Positions 40,497-49,999 of a DNA stretch of 64,000 nucleotides are shown here, in pieces. Every line of letters starts with the position of its first letter. Position 1 is the first letter of the stretch. Where the stretch lies: NCBI GenBank assembly GCA_013365365.1, contig JABVXU010000032.1, positions 124,001 to 188,000 on the forward strand, in the 5' to 3' direction. The DNA is from Cruorifilaria tuberocauda. Lineage: Eukaryota; Nematoda; Chromadorea; Rhabditida; Onchocercidae. Below the pieces are notes generated by a model. That model searched no databases. It had not been told where the DNA came from and saw only the letters and a list, made by a program, of their open reading frames with translations. A program made the translations under genes and the position numbers.

Positions 40497-40519
40497 GGTT
40501 AAGGTAATTCTGTGTTAGA
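40454..40519. repeat. Compound inverted repeat (palindromic element candidate)
   Basis: An outer 10-bp arm pair (ACACAGAATT 40458-40467; AATTCTGTGT 40506-40515), extendable by about 4 bp beyond a bulge, encloses an inner hairpin CCTCA-TATACT-TGAGG at about 40483-40498. The structure resembles Wolbachia/Rickettsia palindromic elements or a structured RNA; no copy was recognised elsewhere beyond a 15-nt match at 58917. Confidence 0.5.
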
Positions 40520-40642
40520 TAGATTATAATATTATGAAATACTTTGCTATTTTAATAAAGCTACTTTTTTCAAATTATACAAGAAGTCTAATTGCAATCG
40601 TTGACTGTTCCAGTATAATTTAATGGAATTTGAACACTATAA

Positions 40643-41146
40643 ATGAAGGAAGAAGAAAATCAATTTAGTTTTACGTCAGAGAATTTCAAGAAAGCAAGGA
40701 AATTTATAAAAATGTATCCAAAAGGTAGAGAAGGAAGTGCTGTTATGTCTTTGCTATACCTCGTTCAAGAACAATGCGGATGGATTTCTAAATCTGCAAT
40801 GCGCTACGTTGCTGATATGCTTTGCATTCCACACATTCGCGTGTATGAGGTAGCAAACTTTTATACTATGTATAATCTAAAACCTGTTGGTAAATATCTA
40901 GTACAAGTTTGCAGAACAACTCCTTGTTGGTTATGCAGTAGTGAGGAGGTTCTAAATACTTTTAAGAGGAAACTAGGAATTGATGTAAATGAGACTACTG
41001 AAGACAATTTGTTTACTTTAAAAGAAGTTGAATGTCTTGGTGCCTGCATTAGTGCTCCAGTTGTGCAGATCAATAATGATTTTTACGAAAATCTTACTCC
41101 TCAAAAGGTAGCAGATATTATAGGGGTGCTCACAAATATAAGGTGA
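40643..41146 (+). CDS. nuoE: NADH-quinone oxidoreductase subunit E
   Basis: The 24-kDa [2Fe-2S] subunit of complex I, part of the NADH-oxidising arm. The 167-residue thioredoxin-like protein has the N-terminal helical region with VQEQCGWISKSAMRYVAD, VYEVANFYTMYNLKPVG, and the cluster-ligand cysteines in VCRTTPCWLC and ECLGACISAP. It overlaps tgt by 4 nt (GTGA). In many bacteria nuoE is near nuoD/F; here it is alone, showing dispersed nuo genes as in other Rickettsiales. Confidence 0.95.
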   Translation: MKEEENQFSFTSENFKKARKFIKMYPKGREGSAVMSLLYLVQEQCGWISKSAMRYVADMLCIPHIRVYEVANFYTMYNLKPVGKYLVQVCRTTPCWLCSSEEVLNTFKRKLGIDVNETTEDNLFTLKEVECLGACISAPVVQINNDFYENLTPQKVADIIGVLTNIR

Positions 41147-42336
41147 GAAAAGAGTTTTTATTTAAAATAACTAAGCAGTCTGGTTCTGCGAGAGTTGGCA
41201 CTATTGAAACCCCAAATGGGAATATAGAAACTCCGGCATTTATATTTTGCGCAACAAAAGCTGCAATTAAAGTTGCAGATATTGAGAGAGTGAGTGAAGC
41301 TGGCACTCAAGTAATACTCTCTAATACCTATCACTTAATGCTCCAACCGGGGGAAGATACTGTAGAAAAACTTGGTGGGTTGCACAAGATGATAGGGTGG
41401 AATGGACCAATGCTAACTGATTCTGGTGGATACCAGATATTTAGTTTGGGACATGGTTCAGTTTCAGAGGAAATAAAAGGGATAAAAAAGAAACAAAAAA
41501 CTCTAGTCAAAATTAATGAGGATGGAGCAATTTTTCGCTCTTATATTAATGGCAAGAGTTATTATCTCACTCCTGAAAAATCTGTACAAGTTCAGAGAAA
41601 GTTAGGTGCAGATTTAATCTTAGTTTTAGATGAGTGTACTCCATTTCATGTCAGCAGGGAGTATACACAAAAGTCAATGCTTATGAGCCAGAGATGGGCT
41701 GAACGCTCTCTGAATGAGTTTTGGAAAAATGATAATGGTAAACAAGTCATGTATGGGATTAGCCAAGGTGGGGTATATCAGGATTTGCGTAGGGAAAGTT
41801 GCAACTTTATCAATAATTTGCCATTTTTTGGTCAAGCAATAGGTGGATCGCTTGGTCAGAACAAAAATCAGATGTATGATGTAGTCTCTTTTACTATGGA
41901 GTATTTAAAAAAAATAAGGCCCACTCATTTGCTTGGCATTGGTGGAATTGTAGATATCTTTCGTGCAGTAGAGCTTGGAATTGATACATTTGACTGTGTA
42001 TATCCGACTCGTTTAGCAAGACATGGTTCTGCACTTATTAAAGTGAAGAATAGAAACTCTATTACTTCGAGGTGTAAAGAATATATTAGTTTGCGAAATC
42101 TGCAATTTAAACTAGATAACACTCCAATTGAAAGTGACTGTTTATGTTTTACCTGTAGAAAGCATTCAAGGGCTTATATACATCATTTGTTAAAGGTTAA
42201 AGAGTTGCTAGCCTACACTCTTATCACCATTCATAATGTTTTCTTTATGAATGAACTAATGAAATCGATAAGACATGCAATATTGAATAACACTTTAAGC
42301 CATGAGAAAAGTAACTGGGTTAGTGAAATGACGTAA
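41143..42336 (+). CDS. tgt: tRNA-guanine transglycosylase
   Basis: Swaps guanine at the wobble position for a queuine precursor in GUN-anticodon tRNAs. The 397-residue protein starts with GTG overlapping nuoE by 4 nt. Catalytic and structural features: Asp93 in MLTDSGGYQIFSLG, the GGIVDIFRAVELGIDTFDCV region with the nucleophile Asp in DTFDCVYPTR, and the zinc ligands in CLCFTCRKHSRAYIHHLL. Near full length, no decay. Substrate (preQ1 or queuine) cannot be decided. Confidence 0.96.
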   Translation: MRKEFLFKITKQSGSARVGTIETPNGNIETPAFIFCATKAAIKVADIERVSEAGTQVILSNTYHLMLQPGEDTVEKLGGLHKMIGWNGPMLTDSGGYQIFSLGHGSVSEEIKGIKKKQKTLVKINEDGAIFRSYINGKSYYLTPEKSVQVQRKLGADLILVLDECTPFHVSREYTQKSMLMSQRWAERSLNEFWKNDNGKQVMYGISQGGVYQDLRRESCNFINNLPFFGQAIGGSLGQNKNQMYDVVSFTMEYLKKIRPTHLLGIGGIVDIFRAVELGIDTFDCVYPTRLARHGSALIKVKNRNSITSRCKEYISLRNLQFKLDNTPIESDCLCFTCRKHSRAYIHHLLKVKELLAYTLITIHNVFFMNELMKSIRHAILNNTLSHEKSNWVSEMT

Positions 42337-43789
42337 TTTTCTGGACTTATTTCTTCTTGAGTCTTTAGCTGTGCTGTTTTCTGTTTTTCTTTCTATCAGC
42401 TTTGAGAATATTATAGTAAGTGTTTAAACATTAATGCTATCCTTTATGTTTGATTCCTGAAGGTTATGAAATAAAGGCATAGTTTAAAAAATGTAGTGAT
42501 TAATAGGTAGTATAGCAAGGCTTCGAGGATATAAATGCTAGGAAGATGGAGAAAAATGCTAAAGTTTGTACTTTCCGTAGAAATGGAGGTTAACGTTGTA
42601 TTATTTATAGTATAGGATATCTAAGTGCTGTAGAAATAGTAAAAAGTTGCTTAGCTTTGTTTTAAAAGCAAGTAGCAGTATTTCTGCATTTTAGAATTTA
42701 GAATAGACTGCAGTACTCTATAATATAAAAGGATCGAAAATAACAAAGCTAGGTTAATAAATTTGCTCAATCAAAGTCAGTTGTCAAGAATCTTTATGCT
42801 GGTTAACGATAATATATAAGAAGAATTAGCAGAACTTTTAAGTTAATAAGTATGGGAAAGAAGTGGCTTAAAAAAATAGGCTAAGTGTGTGTTAAAAAGG
42901 ATGCAATAAATCAAGTTTAAAGATGTAAATACTATGGATAGAGTATTAAAATGGTGAGGAATACTAGTTTCCTAATTTTAAGAGATATAAGAGTTTATTA
43001 GTATAAATTTGATATGAGCATTTATATAATAAAATCTTTCAGATCGTTGTCTGAAAAATAGTTGTTACTATATTTCCTACTAAGAAAGGAAGTCAGGTGA
43101 TAGTATATGTTATTATGGTGGGAATAAAAAACAAGATATTAAGGATATATCATCTTTTAAAGCGTAAGACAAGACTAATGTTTCAAAACATCATGTAATG
43201 AGCTCTCTCTCAACAAGAGAACACACACATAAAGATTATTACTAAGCAAAAAATTCATCTGTACCCATCACTTTTCTCATTGATGTATGATTCATGATAA
43301 CCAAAAGCTTTTTGAGGATTACGCTAAAAAGATGGAAGGAAAAATAGTAGTGTAAGTGATAAGGAAAGTGTGGTTATTATTCAAAGTTAATATAATAATC
43401 AAATAGATACTCACTCAAAAAGTAAAATATGCTGTTGCGGGGGAATCAAAGATCTTATAGTGAGGAGACGTTTTGGGAGACATTTCTTTTGCTGAAAAAG
43501 AAAATGTCAAAGTCGCTGAGTAGTTATTTATAATAATAAAATGTAAATTAAACAAAAGTCTACTATTGTAGCTGAAAGCTGGATGGAAAAATTAAGACAG
43601 GCAGTAGAAGCTATTGAAGAAAGTTGATGTTTAGTAGTATATTATTTCAATCGAATCATGTATCACATTATATGTGTGAGCAAATTAGAAAAACTCATGT
43701 GCTCGGTTGTAATGCATAAACTAACTTACTAAAAAAGTGGCACTTTCATTGCAATTTGAGTACAATTCAGGCTTTTCTTAAATAAAAAG
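42337..43789. other. 1.45-kb decayed intergenic stretch
   Basis: Contains several protein-like patches with stops and frameshifts; the clearest, 43547-43627, is listed. No intact gene, RNA or mobile-element terminal repeat was recognised. Confidence 0.45.
43547..43627 (+). pseudogene. C-terminal remnant of a decayed gene, unknown family
   Basis: The reading frame encodes a protein-like tail (KQKSTIVAESWMEKLRQ followed by an Ala/Glu-rich helix and TGA). A stop (43544) directly precedes it, and a second protein-like patch in another frame ends at TAG near 43523. Family not recognised. Confidence 0.3.
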
Positions 43790-45301
43790 ATGAACTATTT
43801 AGTGGACTATATTTTAATACCTTTTTCCTTACCACTTTTTATTACTGAAGATTATTTGTTAATTACTGCATTAATTCCTCTGCTTGGTGGAGTGATTACA
43901 TTCTTTACTGCCAGATATCCTAGAGTAAGCAACAGCATTACTGTTTCTTCTTCTGTGCTGTTATTTACCTATACGTGTCTGTGTGCTTCATATTGGGCAT
44001 GTAGTGACCATTCCCAATTTATCCTTATAGATTTTGGTAATAATTTGCATGTTAGTTTAAAACTAGATTCTACAGGAATAGTATTTAGTCTATTAATATC
44101 ATTTTTATGGATATTAACTAGCATGTATGCAGTATCTTATATGAAGAAGAACTATTCTTGCAGTAATCACTCAAGTTTCTTATGTTTTCTTTCAGTATCA
44201 ATTAGCTGTACAATGTTTATTGCTTTTTCTGGAGATTTACTTACTACATTCATTTTCTACGAACTTCTAACTATTAGCACATACCCTCTCATTACATATG
44301 ATATGACAAATGACTCAATAATAGCTGGACGATATTATTTTGGTGTGCTATTTTTTTCTTCTTTAGTGCTATTTTTCCCAGTTCTTGGCTTATTATACAG
44401 TGAATTTCACACTTTAGACTTTGTAGGAGATGGAATATTTAGATTTGATACATCACTCATCACTTTTACTGCAATATGCTTTGCTATGCTGATTTATGGG
44501 GTAGGTAAAGCTGCATTAATGCCAATACATTTTTGGTTACCTAAAGCAATGGTTGCACCTGCTCCTGTAAGTGCACTGTTACATGCTGTTGCTGTTGTAA
44601 AGTCAGGAGTTTTTATCATAATAAAAGCTATATTGTGCATTTTTGGTATTGATAATCTGCAATGCTTTATACAGAGAAATTGGTTTACTGGAGGGTGGCT
44701 ACCGTATGTTGCTGGGTTCACTATTATTGTTGCTTCACTGATCGCACTCAAGCAAAAGGAGTTAAAAAAATTGCTCGCATACTCTACCATTTCTCAATTA
44801 GCGTATATTACGCTTTCTGCTTCAATTCTTAGTGACATTAGTGTAAAGATTGCAATTTTCCAGTTAGTTTGTCATGCGTTTGCAAAAATCACTTTGTTTT
44901 TTGTTGCAGGTATCATAACAACGGAGACAGGTGAAAAATATGTAGATAGGATTCATGGTATAGGGCAAAGTATGCCAATTGCTATGGTAGCATTTGCTAT
45001 AGGTGTATTATCTATGATAGGAGTGCCACCTGCTCCAACCTTTTGGAGTAAATTCCTCATCCTTCAATCTGTTTTTAACTCTAGTGATATATTACTCACT
45101 GTATTTGTTACTTTTCTTTTGACTGCAAGCACTTTACTCAATGCTATGTACTTTTTGCCAATAATTTACAATGCTTTTTTCTCAAAGCCTTCCAAAAGTC
45201 TTTTTATTAAAAGGAGGGTACCTATTTCCCTAATTTTGCCACCGGTTATTACTTCTATATGTACTCTAATTATTTTTTTTAGTTACCAAGCACTGTTCTA
45301 A
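43790..45301 (+). CDS. MnhD/NuoN-like proton-translocating antiporter subunit
   Basis: A 503-residue inner-membrane protein with about 14 hydrophobic helices, from the antiporter-like family that includes MrpD, NuoL, NuoM and NuoN. Key charged residues for ion transfer are present: Glu158 in TFIFYELLTISTYPL, Lys240 in GVGKAALMPIHFWLP, His265 and Lys271 in LLHAVAVVKSGVF. The region KQKELKKLLAYSTISQLAYI is typical of Mrp/Nuo subunits. Best fit is MnhD of an Mrp Na+/H+ antiporter (compare mnhE at 19 kb); a NuoM/NuoN role cannot be excluded. Confidence 0.85.
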   Translation: MNYLVDYILIPFSLPLFITEDYLLITALIPLLGGVITFFTARYPRVSNSITVSSSVLLFTYTCLCASYWACSDHSQFILIDFGNNLHVSLKLDSTGIVFSLLISFLWILTSMYAVSYMKKNYSCSNHSSFLCFLSVSISCTMFIAFSGDLLTTFIFYELLTISTYPLITYDMTNDSIIAGRYYFGVLFFSSLVLFFPVLGLLYSEFHTLDFVGDGIFRFDTSLITFTAICFAMLIYGVGKAALMPIHFWLPKAMVAPAPVSALLHAVAVVKSGVFIIIKAILCIFGIDNLQCFIQRNWFTGGWLPYVAGFTIIVASLIALKQKELKKLLAYSTISQLAYITLSASILSDISVKIAIFQLVCHAFAKITLFFVAGIITTETGEKYVDRIHGIGQSMPIAMVAFAIGVLSMIGVPPAPTFWSKFLILQSVFNSSDILLTVFVTFLLTASTLLNAMYFLPIIYNAFFSKPSKSLFIKRRVPISLILPPVITSICTLIIFFSYQALF

Positions 45302-45331
45302 GGTACCTGTATCTTGTTTTTGAACTTTGAT

Positions 45332-46237
45332 TTATGCTAGATTAGCATCTAGGCTTAAGTTAATTATTGACACATACTCTTTATTAAAACTTACACCTTC
45401 GACTAACATGCTATCAGTAATATTCAAAAGTTCCGGTGGAGAAATAATAGTTCTTTTATTATCAACCCTCATCCCTAGAACCCCAAGCTCTATGGCAAGT
45501 GGTACTTTTTTATCACCAACCTTGAACTGTACTATTTGATTTTTAGTTATATATTCACCGTTATATTCCATTACACTATATTTAATAGATATTTCATCAC
45601 CGCACTTTACTTGCTTTCCAGTTTTATTAATTAAGTCATCAAAAATCATCATATTATTTACTGGATCTGGATATCTATCTTTTACTTCAAGTAGTTTGAC
45701 ATAATAAGAACTAGAGCTCATTTCGTTATTGTTAGTTGTACTATTTATAGTAACTACACGTTCTCCACCCTCCTTCATGCCTATTGCTCCCAAACTTAAC
45801 TCTTTCCAGTTGTTTTGGCCTATTTTTAAAGTGATATCATAAATTTGATTCAAAATCGGTGTTCCTAAATTGTTAGGTATTTTATACACTTGTAATAGAA
45901 CTTCTTGACCACACAGGGCTTTATTACCATTTCCTTCTGTAATCTCATAAAAATTTATCATATTTTCCTCTCTTTTTTGCTGTGTTACTTCTTCTAAATA
46001 TTCTATTATCCCATGTTTTTTAATATAACTGTCAAGTGCTGATTCGAGGATTGGTTTTATTAAGTAGTGTGCTATTGTTTGTATTAAGCCATCGTGTGCA
46101 GTATTTATTTCGTAAAGCTTAATATTTTTTTCTGGATTACCTTTATTTATGTGTACTATTATAAATATAAAAGAGGAAGTTAGAGTGAAAATTATTACTA
46201 CAGAAATAAGTAACTGTAATATAATCTTTCTAATCAT
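45332..46237 (-). CDS. Membrane-anchored protein with two FKBP-like domains
   Basis: A 301-residue protein with one N-terminal membrane anchor (about 8-29) and a long extracytoplasmic domain. Two segments resemble FKBP cores: LSLGAIGMKEGGERVVTI, followed by YYVKLLEVKD, and LAIELGVLGMRVDNKRTII with a following Pro-Glu-Leu. In FKBP peptidyl-prolyl isomerases the pattern is glycine-rich hydrophobic, then basic strand, then LLEV. Active-site aromatic residues are poorly conserved, so it may be a chaperone without isomerase activity. Starts overlapping ispA by 4 nt. Confidence 0.6.
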   Translation of the reverse strand: MIRKIILQLLISVVIIFTLTSSFIFIIVHINKGNPEKNIKLYEINTAHDGLIQTIAHYLIKPILESALDSYIKKHGIIEYLEEVTQQKREENMINFYEITEGNGNKALCGQEVLLQVYKIPNNLGTPILNQIYDITLKIGQNNWKELSLGAIGMKEGGERVVTINSTTNNNEMSSSSYYVKLLEVKDRYPDPVNNMMIFDDLINKTGKQVKCGDEISIKYSVMEYNGEYITKNQIVQFKVGDKKVPLAIELGVLGMRVDNKRTIISPPELLNITDSMLVEGVSFNKEYVSIINLSLDANLA

Positions 46238-47028
46238 TTTTTTACTTGATTTAATAAGTCGTATAAGTAATTAGTGTCTCCTGAAAGTTTACTTAGCTTA
46301 TTCAAAGCTTGCTTAAAGAGATGGTCTATATAATCTTCTACTTTTCTTTTATCAAGTAAAGACATTAAATTGTTTGCCTTGTCTTGTTTATAGTCTTCAA
46401 TATCATCCTTAGCTTGGAAAATAAGCCCTAAATTTATTCCGTAGTTATATAATACTCTACGTTGCTTATCTGTTGCACCCCCCACTATAGCACCTATTTC
46501 ACATGAAACTGCAAGCAATTTTGCAGTTTTCATTAAATGAACTTTTTTTACTTTGCCAAAGTCTTTATCGATATCTAGAGCTTGTCCTCCTACCATTCCT
46601 TTGATTCCTATAGCCTGAGAGAGTACTTTTATAATTTCACAGCGTTTGTCACTGTTCTCATCTAGTGATGATATTATTTCGAAAGCAAGCGTGAGAAGAG
46701 CATTCCCGGCAAGTACTGCTGTTGCTTCATCAAATTTCTTATGACAGCTTAGCTGGTTTCTACGAGTATCACTGTTGTCCATACATGGTAAATCATCATG
46801 GATTAGAGAGTAGTTGTGAATACACTCAACTGCCACAGCAATTGATATTATTTTCTCTACTTCTACATCGAATACTCGTGATGATGCTATAATTAAAAAT
46901 GAACGTATATATTTTGCAGGAGCGAAAAGTACATAGCGCATTGCTGATATGAGCTTATTTTGACTGTCTTCAGGTAAAATTTTGTTTATTTCTGCAATAA
47001 GCAAATTTTTTATTGTTTTATATAACAT
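46234..47028 (-). CDS. ispA: Farnesyl/geranyl diphosphate synthase (polyprenyl synthetase)
   Basis: Condenses isopentenyl and allylic diphosphates to farnesyl-PP. The 264-residue protein has the first aspartate-rich motif DDLPCMD (78-84) and the second DDIED in FQAKDDIEDYKQD. The usual GKRxRP motif before it is changed to PAKYIRSFL, an atypical substrate-binding element, and the total length is about 30 residues short. Upstream of it, IspDF feeds the pathway. Overlaps the FKBP-like gene by 4 nt. Confidence 0.93.
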   Translation of the reverse strand: MLYKTIKNLLIAEINKILPEDSQNKLISAMRYVLFAPAKYIRSFLIIASSRVFDVEVEKIISIAVAVECIHNYSLIHDDLPCMDNSDTRRNQLSCHKKFDEATAVLAGNALLTLAFEIISSLDENSDKRCEIIKVLSQAIGIKGMVGGQALDIDKDFGKVKKVHLMKTAKLLAVSCEIGAIVGGATDKQRRVLYNYGINLGLIFQAKDDIEDYKQDKANNLMSLLDKRKVEDYIDHLFKQALNKLSKLSGDTNYLYDLLNQVKK

Positions 47029-47173
47029 TTTTAAATTTGTTAATAAAGTGTATAGTGTGAAGTATATCTTAGTTGTAAGAGTAAAAAGCTTTGTGATAGT
47101 TTATCAACCATAAAAGGTATTGCAAACATAGAGATTTTTTATAACATCAAAGAATAGGTTTTTTTGATAGAAA

Positions 47174-47446
47174 ATGGATAGTGAATTAGCAAAAAGTACT
47201 AGAGAAGATATAGAAAAAAAAGTAAAAAAGATTGTGTTGGAGCACATTAGTAAAGATGTAGAAAAGTTTAACAGCTCTTCAAAGCTTTCAGAACACGGAG
47301 CAGATAGTTTAGATGCAGTTGAGATAATTATGGCAGCAGAAGAAGAGTTTGGGATAGAAATTCCAGATGAAGATGCACAAAAAATGGAAACTATGAAGCA
47401 AATAGTTGAGTATATAGTAAAAAAGCAAATAGTTAATGATAAATGA
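47174..47446 (+). CDS. acpP: Acyl carrier protein
   Basis: Carries growing acyl chains in fatty-acid synthesis. The 90-residue acidic protein has the phosphopantetheine attachment Ser45 in HGADSLDAVEIIM, and the acidic helix 2/3 region EEFGIEIPDEDAQKM. It has a slightly longer N terminus than E. coli ACP (78 residues). The stop overlaps the fabF start by 4 nt, a classic acpP-fabF pair; divergent from ispA across about 145 nt, which must hold the promoters. Confidence 0.96.
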   Translation: MDSELAKSTREDIEKKVKKIVLEHISKDVEKFNSSSKLSEHGADSLDAVEIIMAAEEEFGIEIPDEDAQKMETMKQIVEYIVKKQIVNDK

Positions 47447-48708
47447 ATAGGAGAGTAATAGTTACTGGTATTGGCCTAATTACTCCACTAGCGACAGATG
47501 TTAAAAATACTTGGATTAAGTTAATAGGTAGTGAGTCTGGTATAAAAGGAATCAGCAGATTTGATGTTTCTGATCTTGCTTGCAAAATTGCAGGGCAAGT
47601 TCCTTTACAGTACGATGACATTGAAAATTGCTTCAGTTCACTGGATGATGTTTCTAAAAAAGATTTAAAAAATAAGGATCGCTTTATTCATTATGGTATT
47701 GCTGCTGCCATTCAGGCAGTAGATGATTCACTTCTTTTGGAGAATCAAAATGTTAATCTGGAACGTATTGGTGTTGCTGTTGGATCTGGTATAGGAGGCC
47801 TTCCATCAATTCAAGAAAACGTGCTTACTATGCATGTAAAGGGACCAAGACGTGTTAGTCCATTTTTTGTTCCTGGAAGTCTGATAAATTTGATATCTGG
47901 TCATATTTCTATTAAGTATGGGTTTATGGGACCAAATGATTCAGCAGTAACTGCATGTGCAACAGGTGCGCATGCAATAGTAAACTCAGCAAGAACTATA
48001 AAGCTTGGTGAGGCAGATGTGATGATTGCTGGTGGATCAGAAAGTGCCCTTTGTAGGGTTGGAGTTGCTGGTTTTGCATCTATGAGAGCACTATCAACTA
48101 AGTTTAATGACAAGCCTGAAGAAGCTTCAAGACCATGGGATGAAGAACGTGACGGATTCATTATGGGTGAAGGAGCAGGAATATTAGTTTTAGAAGAATA
48201 TGAACATGCAAAGAGAAGGAATGCAAAAGCATATGCTGAACTAGTTGGGTATGGTCTAACAGGTGATGCATATCATATTACAGCTCCACATTCAGAGGGA
48301 AGGGGGGCATTTCAGGCAATGCAAATTGCTTTAAAGAATGCACAAATTAGTCCAACCAAAATTGGGTATATCAATGCACATGGCACTTCAACACTGCTCG
48401 GAGATAAAGTTGAGGTAATGGCAATAAAACAGTTATTTGGCAAGCATGCTTATAAAGTACCGGTTTCTTCTACTAAGTCTTCTATAGGACACTTACTTGG
48501 TGCTGCAGGGAGTGTTGAAGCAATATTTAGCATTCTTGTATTAAATAATGGAATTATCCCCCCAACTTTAAATTTGCATAAACCTTCTGATGGATGTGAT
48601 TTGAATTTTGTACCGTTTAAAGCTCAAGAACACAAAGTTAAGTATGTTCTCTCTAATTCATTTGGCTTCGGTGGTACTAACGCATCTCTTATTTTTGGGC
48701 GAGTATAA
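47443..48708 (+). CDS. fabF: 3-oxoacyl-ACP synthase II
   Basis: Elongating ketosynthase of type II fatty-acid synthesis. The 421-residue protein has the active-site Cys172 in VTACATGAHAI, the His residues in NAHGTSTLLGDKVE and KSSIGHLLGAAGSVE, and the GFGGTNASLIF C-terminal loop. An insertion-like Lys/Asp-rich loop lies around residues 66-80. Translationally coupled to acpP. Confidence 0.97.
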   Translation: MNRRVIVTGIGLITPLATDVKNTWIKLIGSESGIKGISRFDVSDLACKIAGQVPLQYDDIENCFSSLDDVSKKDLKNKDRFIHYGIAAAIQAVDDSLLLENQNVNLERIGVAVGSGIGGLPSIQENVLTMHVKGPRRVSPFFVPGSLINLISGHISIKYGFMGPNDSAVTACATGAHAIVNSARTIKLGEADVMIAGGSESALCRVGVAGFASMRALSTKFNDKPEEASRPWDEERDGFIMGEGAGILVLEEYEHAKRRNAKAYAELVGYGLTGDAYHITAPHSEGRGAFQAMQIALKNAQISPTKIGYINAHGTSTLLGDKVEVMAIKQLFGKHAYKVPVSSTKSSIGHLLGAAGSVEAIFSILVLNNGIIPPTLNLHKPSDGCDLNFVPFKAQEHKVKYVLSNSFGFGGTNASLIFGRV

Positions 48709-49010
48709 CAGTTTTTATCAAATTGTTTATTACTAAAATGTGTAAGCATAAATTCTTTTTATTTTATAGAATAGTTGCTTTTTATAAATTTTCTGTCTTA
48801 TATCATTGAAAGTACATAGCAAAGTTAAGTTGGAATAAACTTTGCTTTTTTAGTAAGTCTATCGCTATAAAAAGGTATGCAAGAAGATTTTTTAGTTCAC
48901 TCTAAGCTAGGTAAACTGGAAAATAAATTTTATTTACTTTTGTAATATCTTAAGATCTAATGTCACTTTGTCAGTTAAAAATATCAAGAAGGATTGTAGT
49001 TTAGGCTAAT
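48709..49010. other. 300-nt intergenic stretch
   Basis: No gene, hairpin or RNA recognised; AT-rich spacer between fabF and the AEC-family transporter, presumably containing the promoter of the latter. Confidence 0.4.
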
Positions 49011-49940
49011 ATGTTTTTTACGCTTTTTCTCAAAATATTGCCTATTTATATTACAATACTTATTGGTTGTTTAGCAGGAAAATGCCTCAAGATTGATAAA
49101 AATACTATATCTCAAATACTTTTTTATATAGCTAATCCAATAGTGATTTTGTATGGAGTATCTCATACAGAGGTTAACTTAAAAGTAATTTCTTTACCAG
49201 TTTTGATATGGTTTATAGGTAGCACTATGTCCTTGTCGGTTTATTATCTTTCTTCTTTTCTATTCAAGGATAACACGAAAAACATATTAGCATTTAGCTC
49301 AGGTAGTACAAGTATGGGATATTTTGGGCTTCCGATTGCTATGACTTTGTTTGATGAGGACTCAGTATCTGTATATGTTGTCTGTTATATAGGAATGGCA
49401 CTGTTTGAAAATAGCTTAGGATTTTATATAGCTGCAAATGGTATATATACAGCAAGAGAGTGCATGTTAAGATTATTTAGGCTTCCTTCATCTTATGCAA
49501 TGGTTTTAGGTTTCTTTTTAAGTATATGTAATATACAAATACCTACTTTTTTGACGGATGTTATGATGAATGTTAGAAGTACATTCATTACATTAGGAAT
49601 GGTTCTTCTTGGAGTGAGTATTGCACAAATTACAAACTTTAAAATAGATTGGAAGCTTGCTTTAACTACTATTACAGCAAAGTATGTATTCTGGCCATTG
49701 TTTGTTTTGGGGATTGTTTTGATAGATAAACATATTATAGGTATATACGATGAAAGTATATATAAAGCATTGATGTTACTAGCTATCATTCCAGTTTCTG
49801 GATCTAGTGTAATACTTGCTAATATTTTAAATTACCAGCCAGATAGAGCTACTTTGTTACTTCTCATCAGTACCACAGTTGGACTATTTTATGTTCCACT
49901 AATAATATCATTATTTTTTGTCAAGCTTGTCACTTTTTAG
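49011..49940 (+). CDS. AEC-family (auxin efflux carrier-like) permease
   Basis: A 309-residue inner-membrane protein with about 10 helices. The two-half AEC/membrane transport fold is visible: PIYITILIGCLAGKCLKID, ILFYIANPIVILYGVS, and in the second half TLGMVLLGVSIAQ and PVSGSSVILAN. AEC permeases in bacteria carry organic acids such as malate or malonate; substrate not readable here. It is isolated, with no operon partner. Confidence 0.85.
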   Translation: MFFTLFLKILPIYITILIGCLAGKCLKIDKNTISQILFYIANPIVILYGVSHTEVNLKVISLPVLIWFIGSTMSLSVYYLSSFLFKDNTKNILAFSSGSTSMGYFGLPIAMTLFDEDSVSVYVVCYIGMALFENSLGFYIAANGIYTARECMLRLFRLPSSYAMVLGFFLSICNIQIPTFLTDVMMNVRSTFITLGMVLLGVSIAQITNFKIDWKLALTTITAKYVFWPLFVLGIVLIDKHIIGIYDESIYKALMLLAIIPVSGSSVILANILNYQPDRATLLLLISTTVGLFYVPLIISLFFVKLVTF

Positions 49941-49999
49941 TTAAAAACTTATAGTGTAACATTGTATACATAATTTGTTACTTGATAAGTAAGTTTGTA

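Larger units (their letters stand above)
40311..40642. other. 330-nt intergenic stretch with small frame and compound hairpin
   Basis: Contains a 34-codon frame (40392-40496) that overlaps a compound inverted repeat (40454-40519); both are listed. Otherwise nothing is recognised. Confidence 0.45.
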
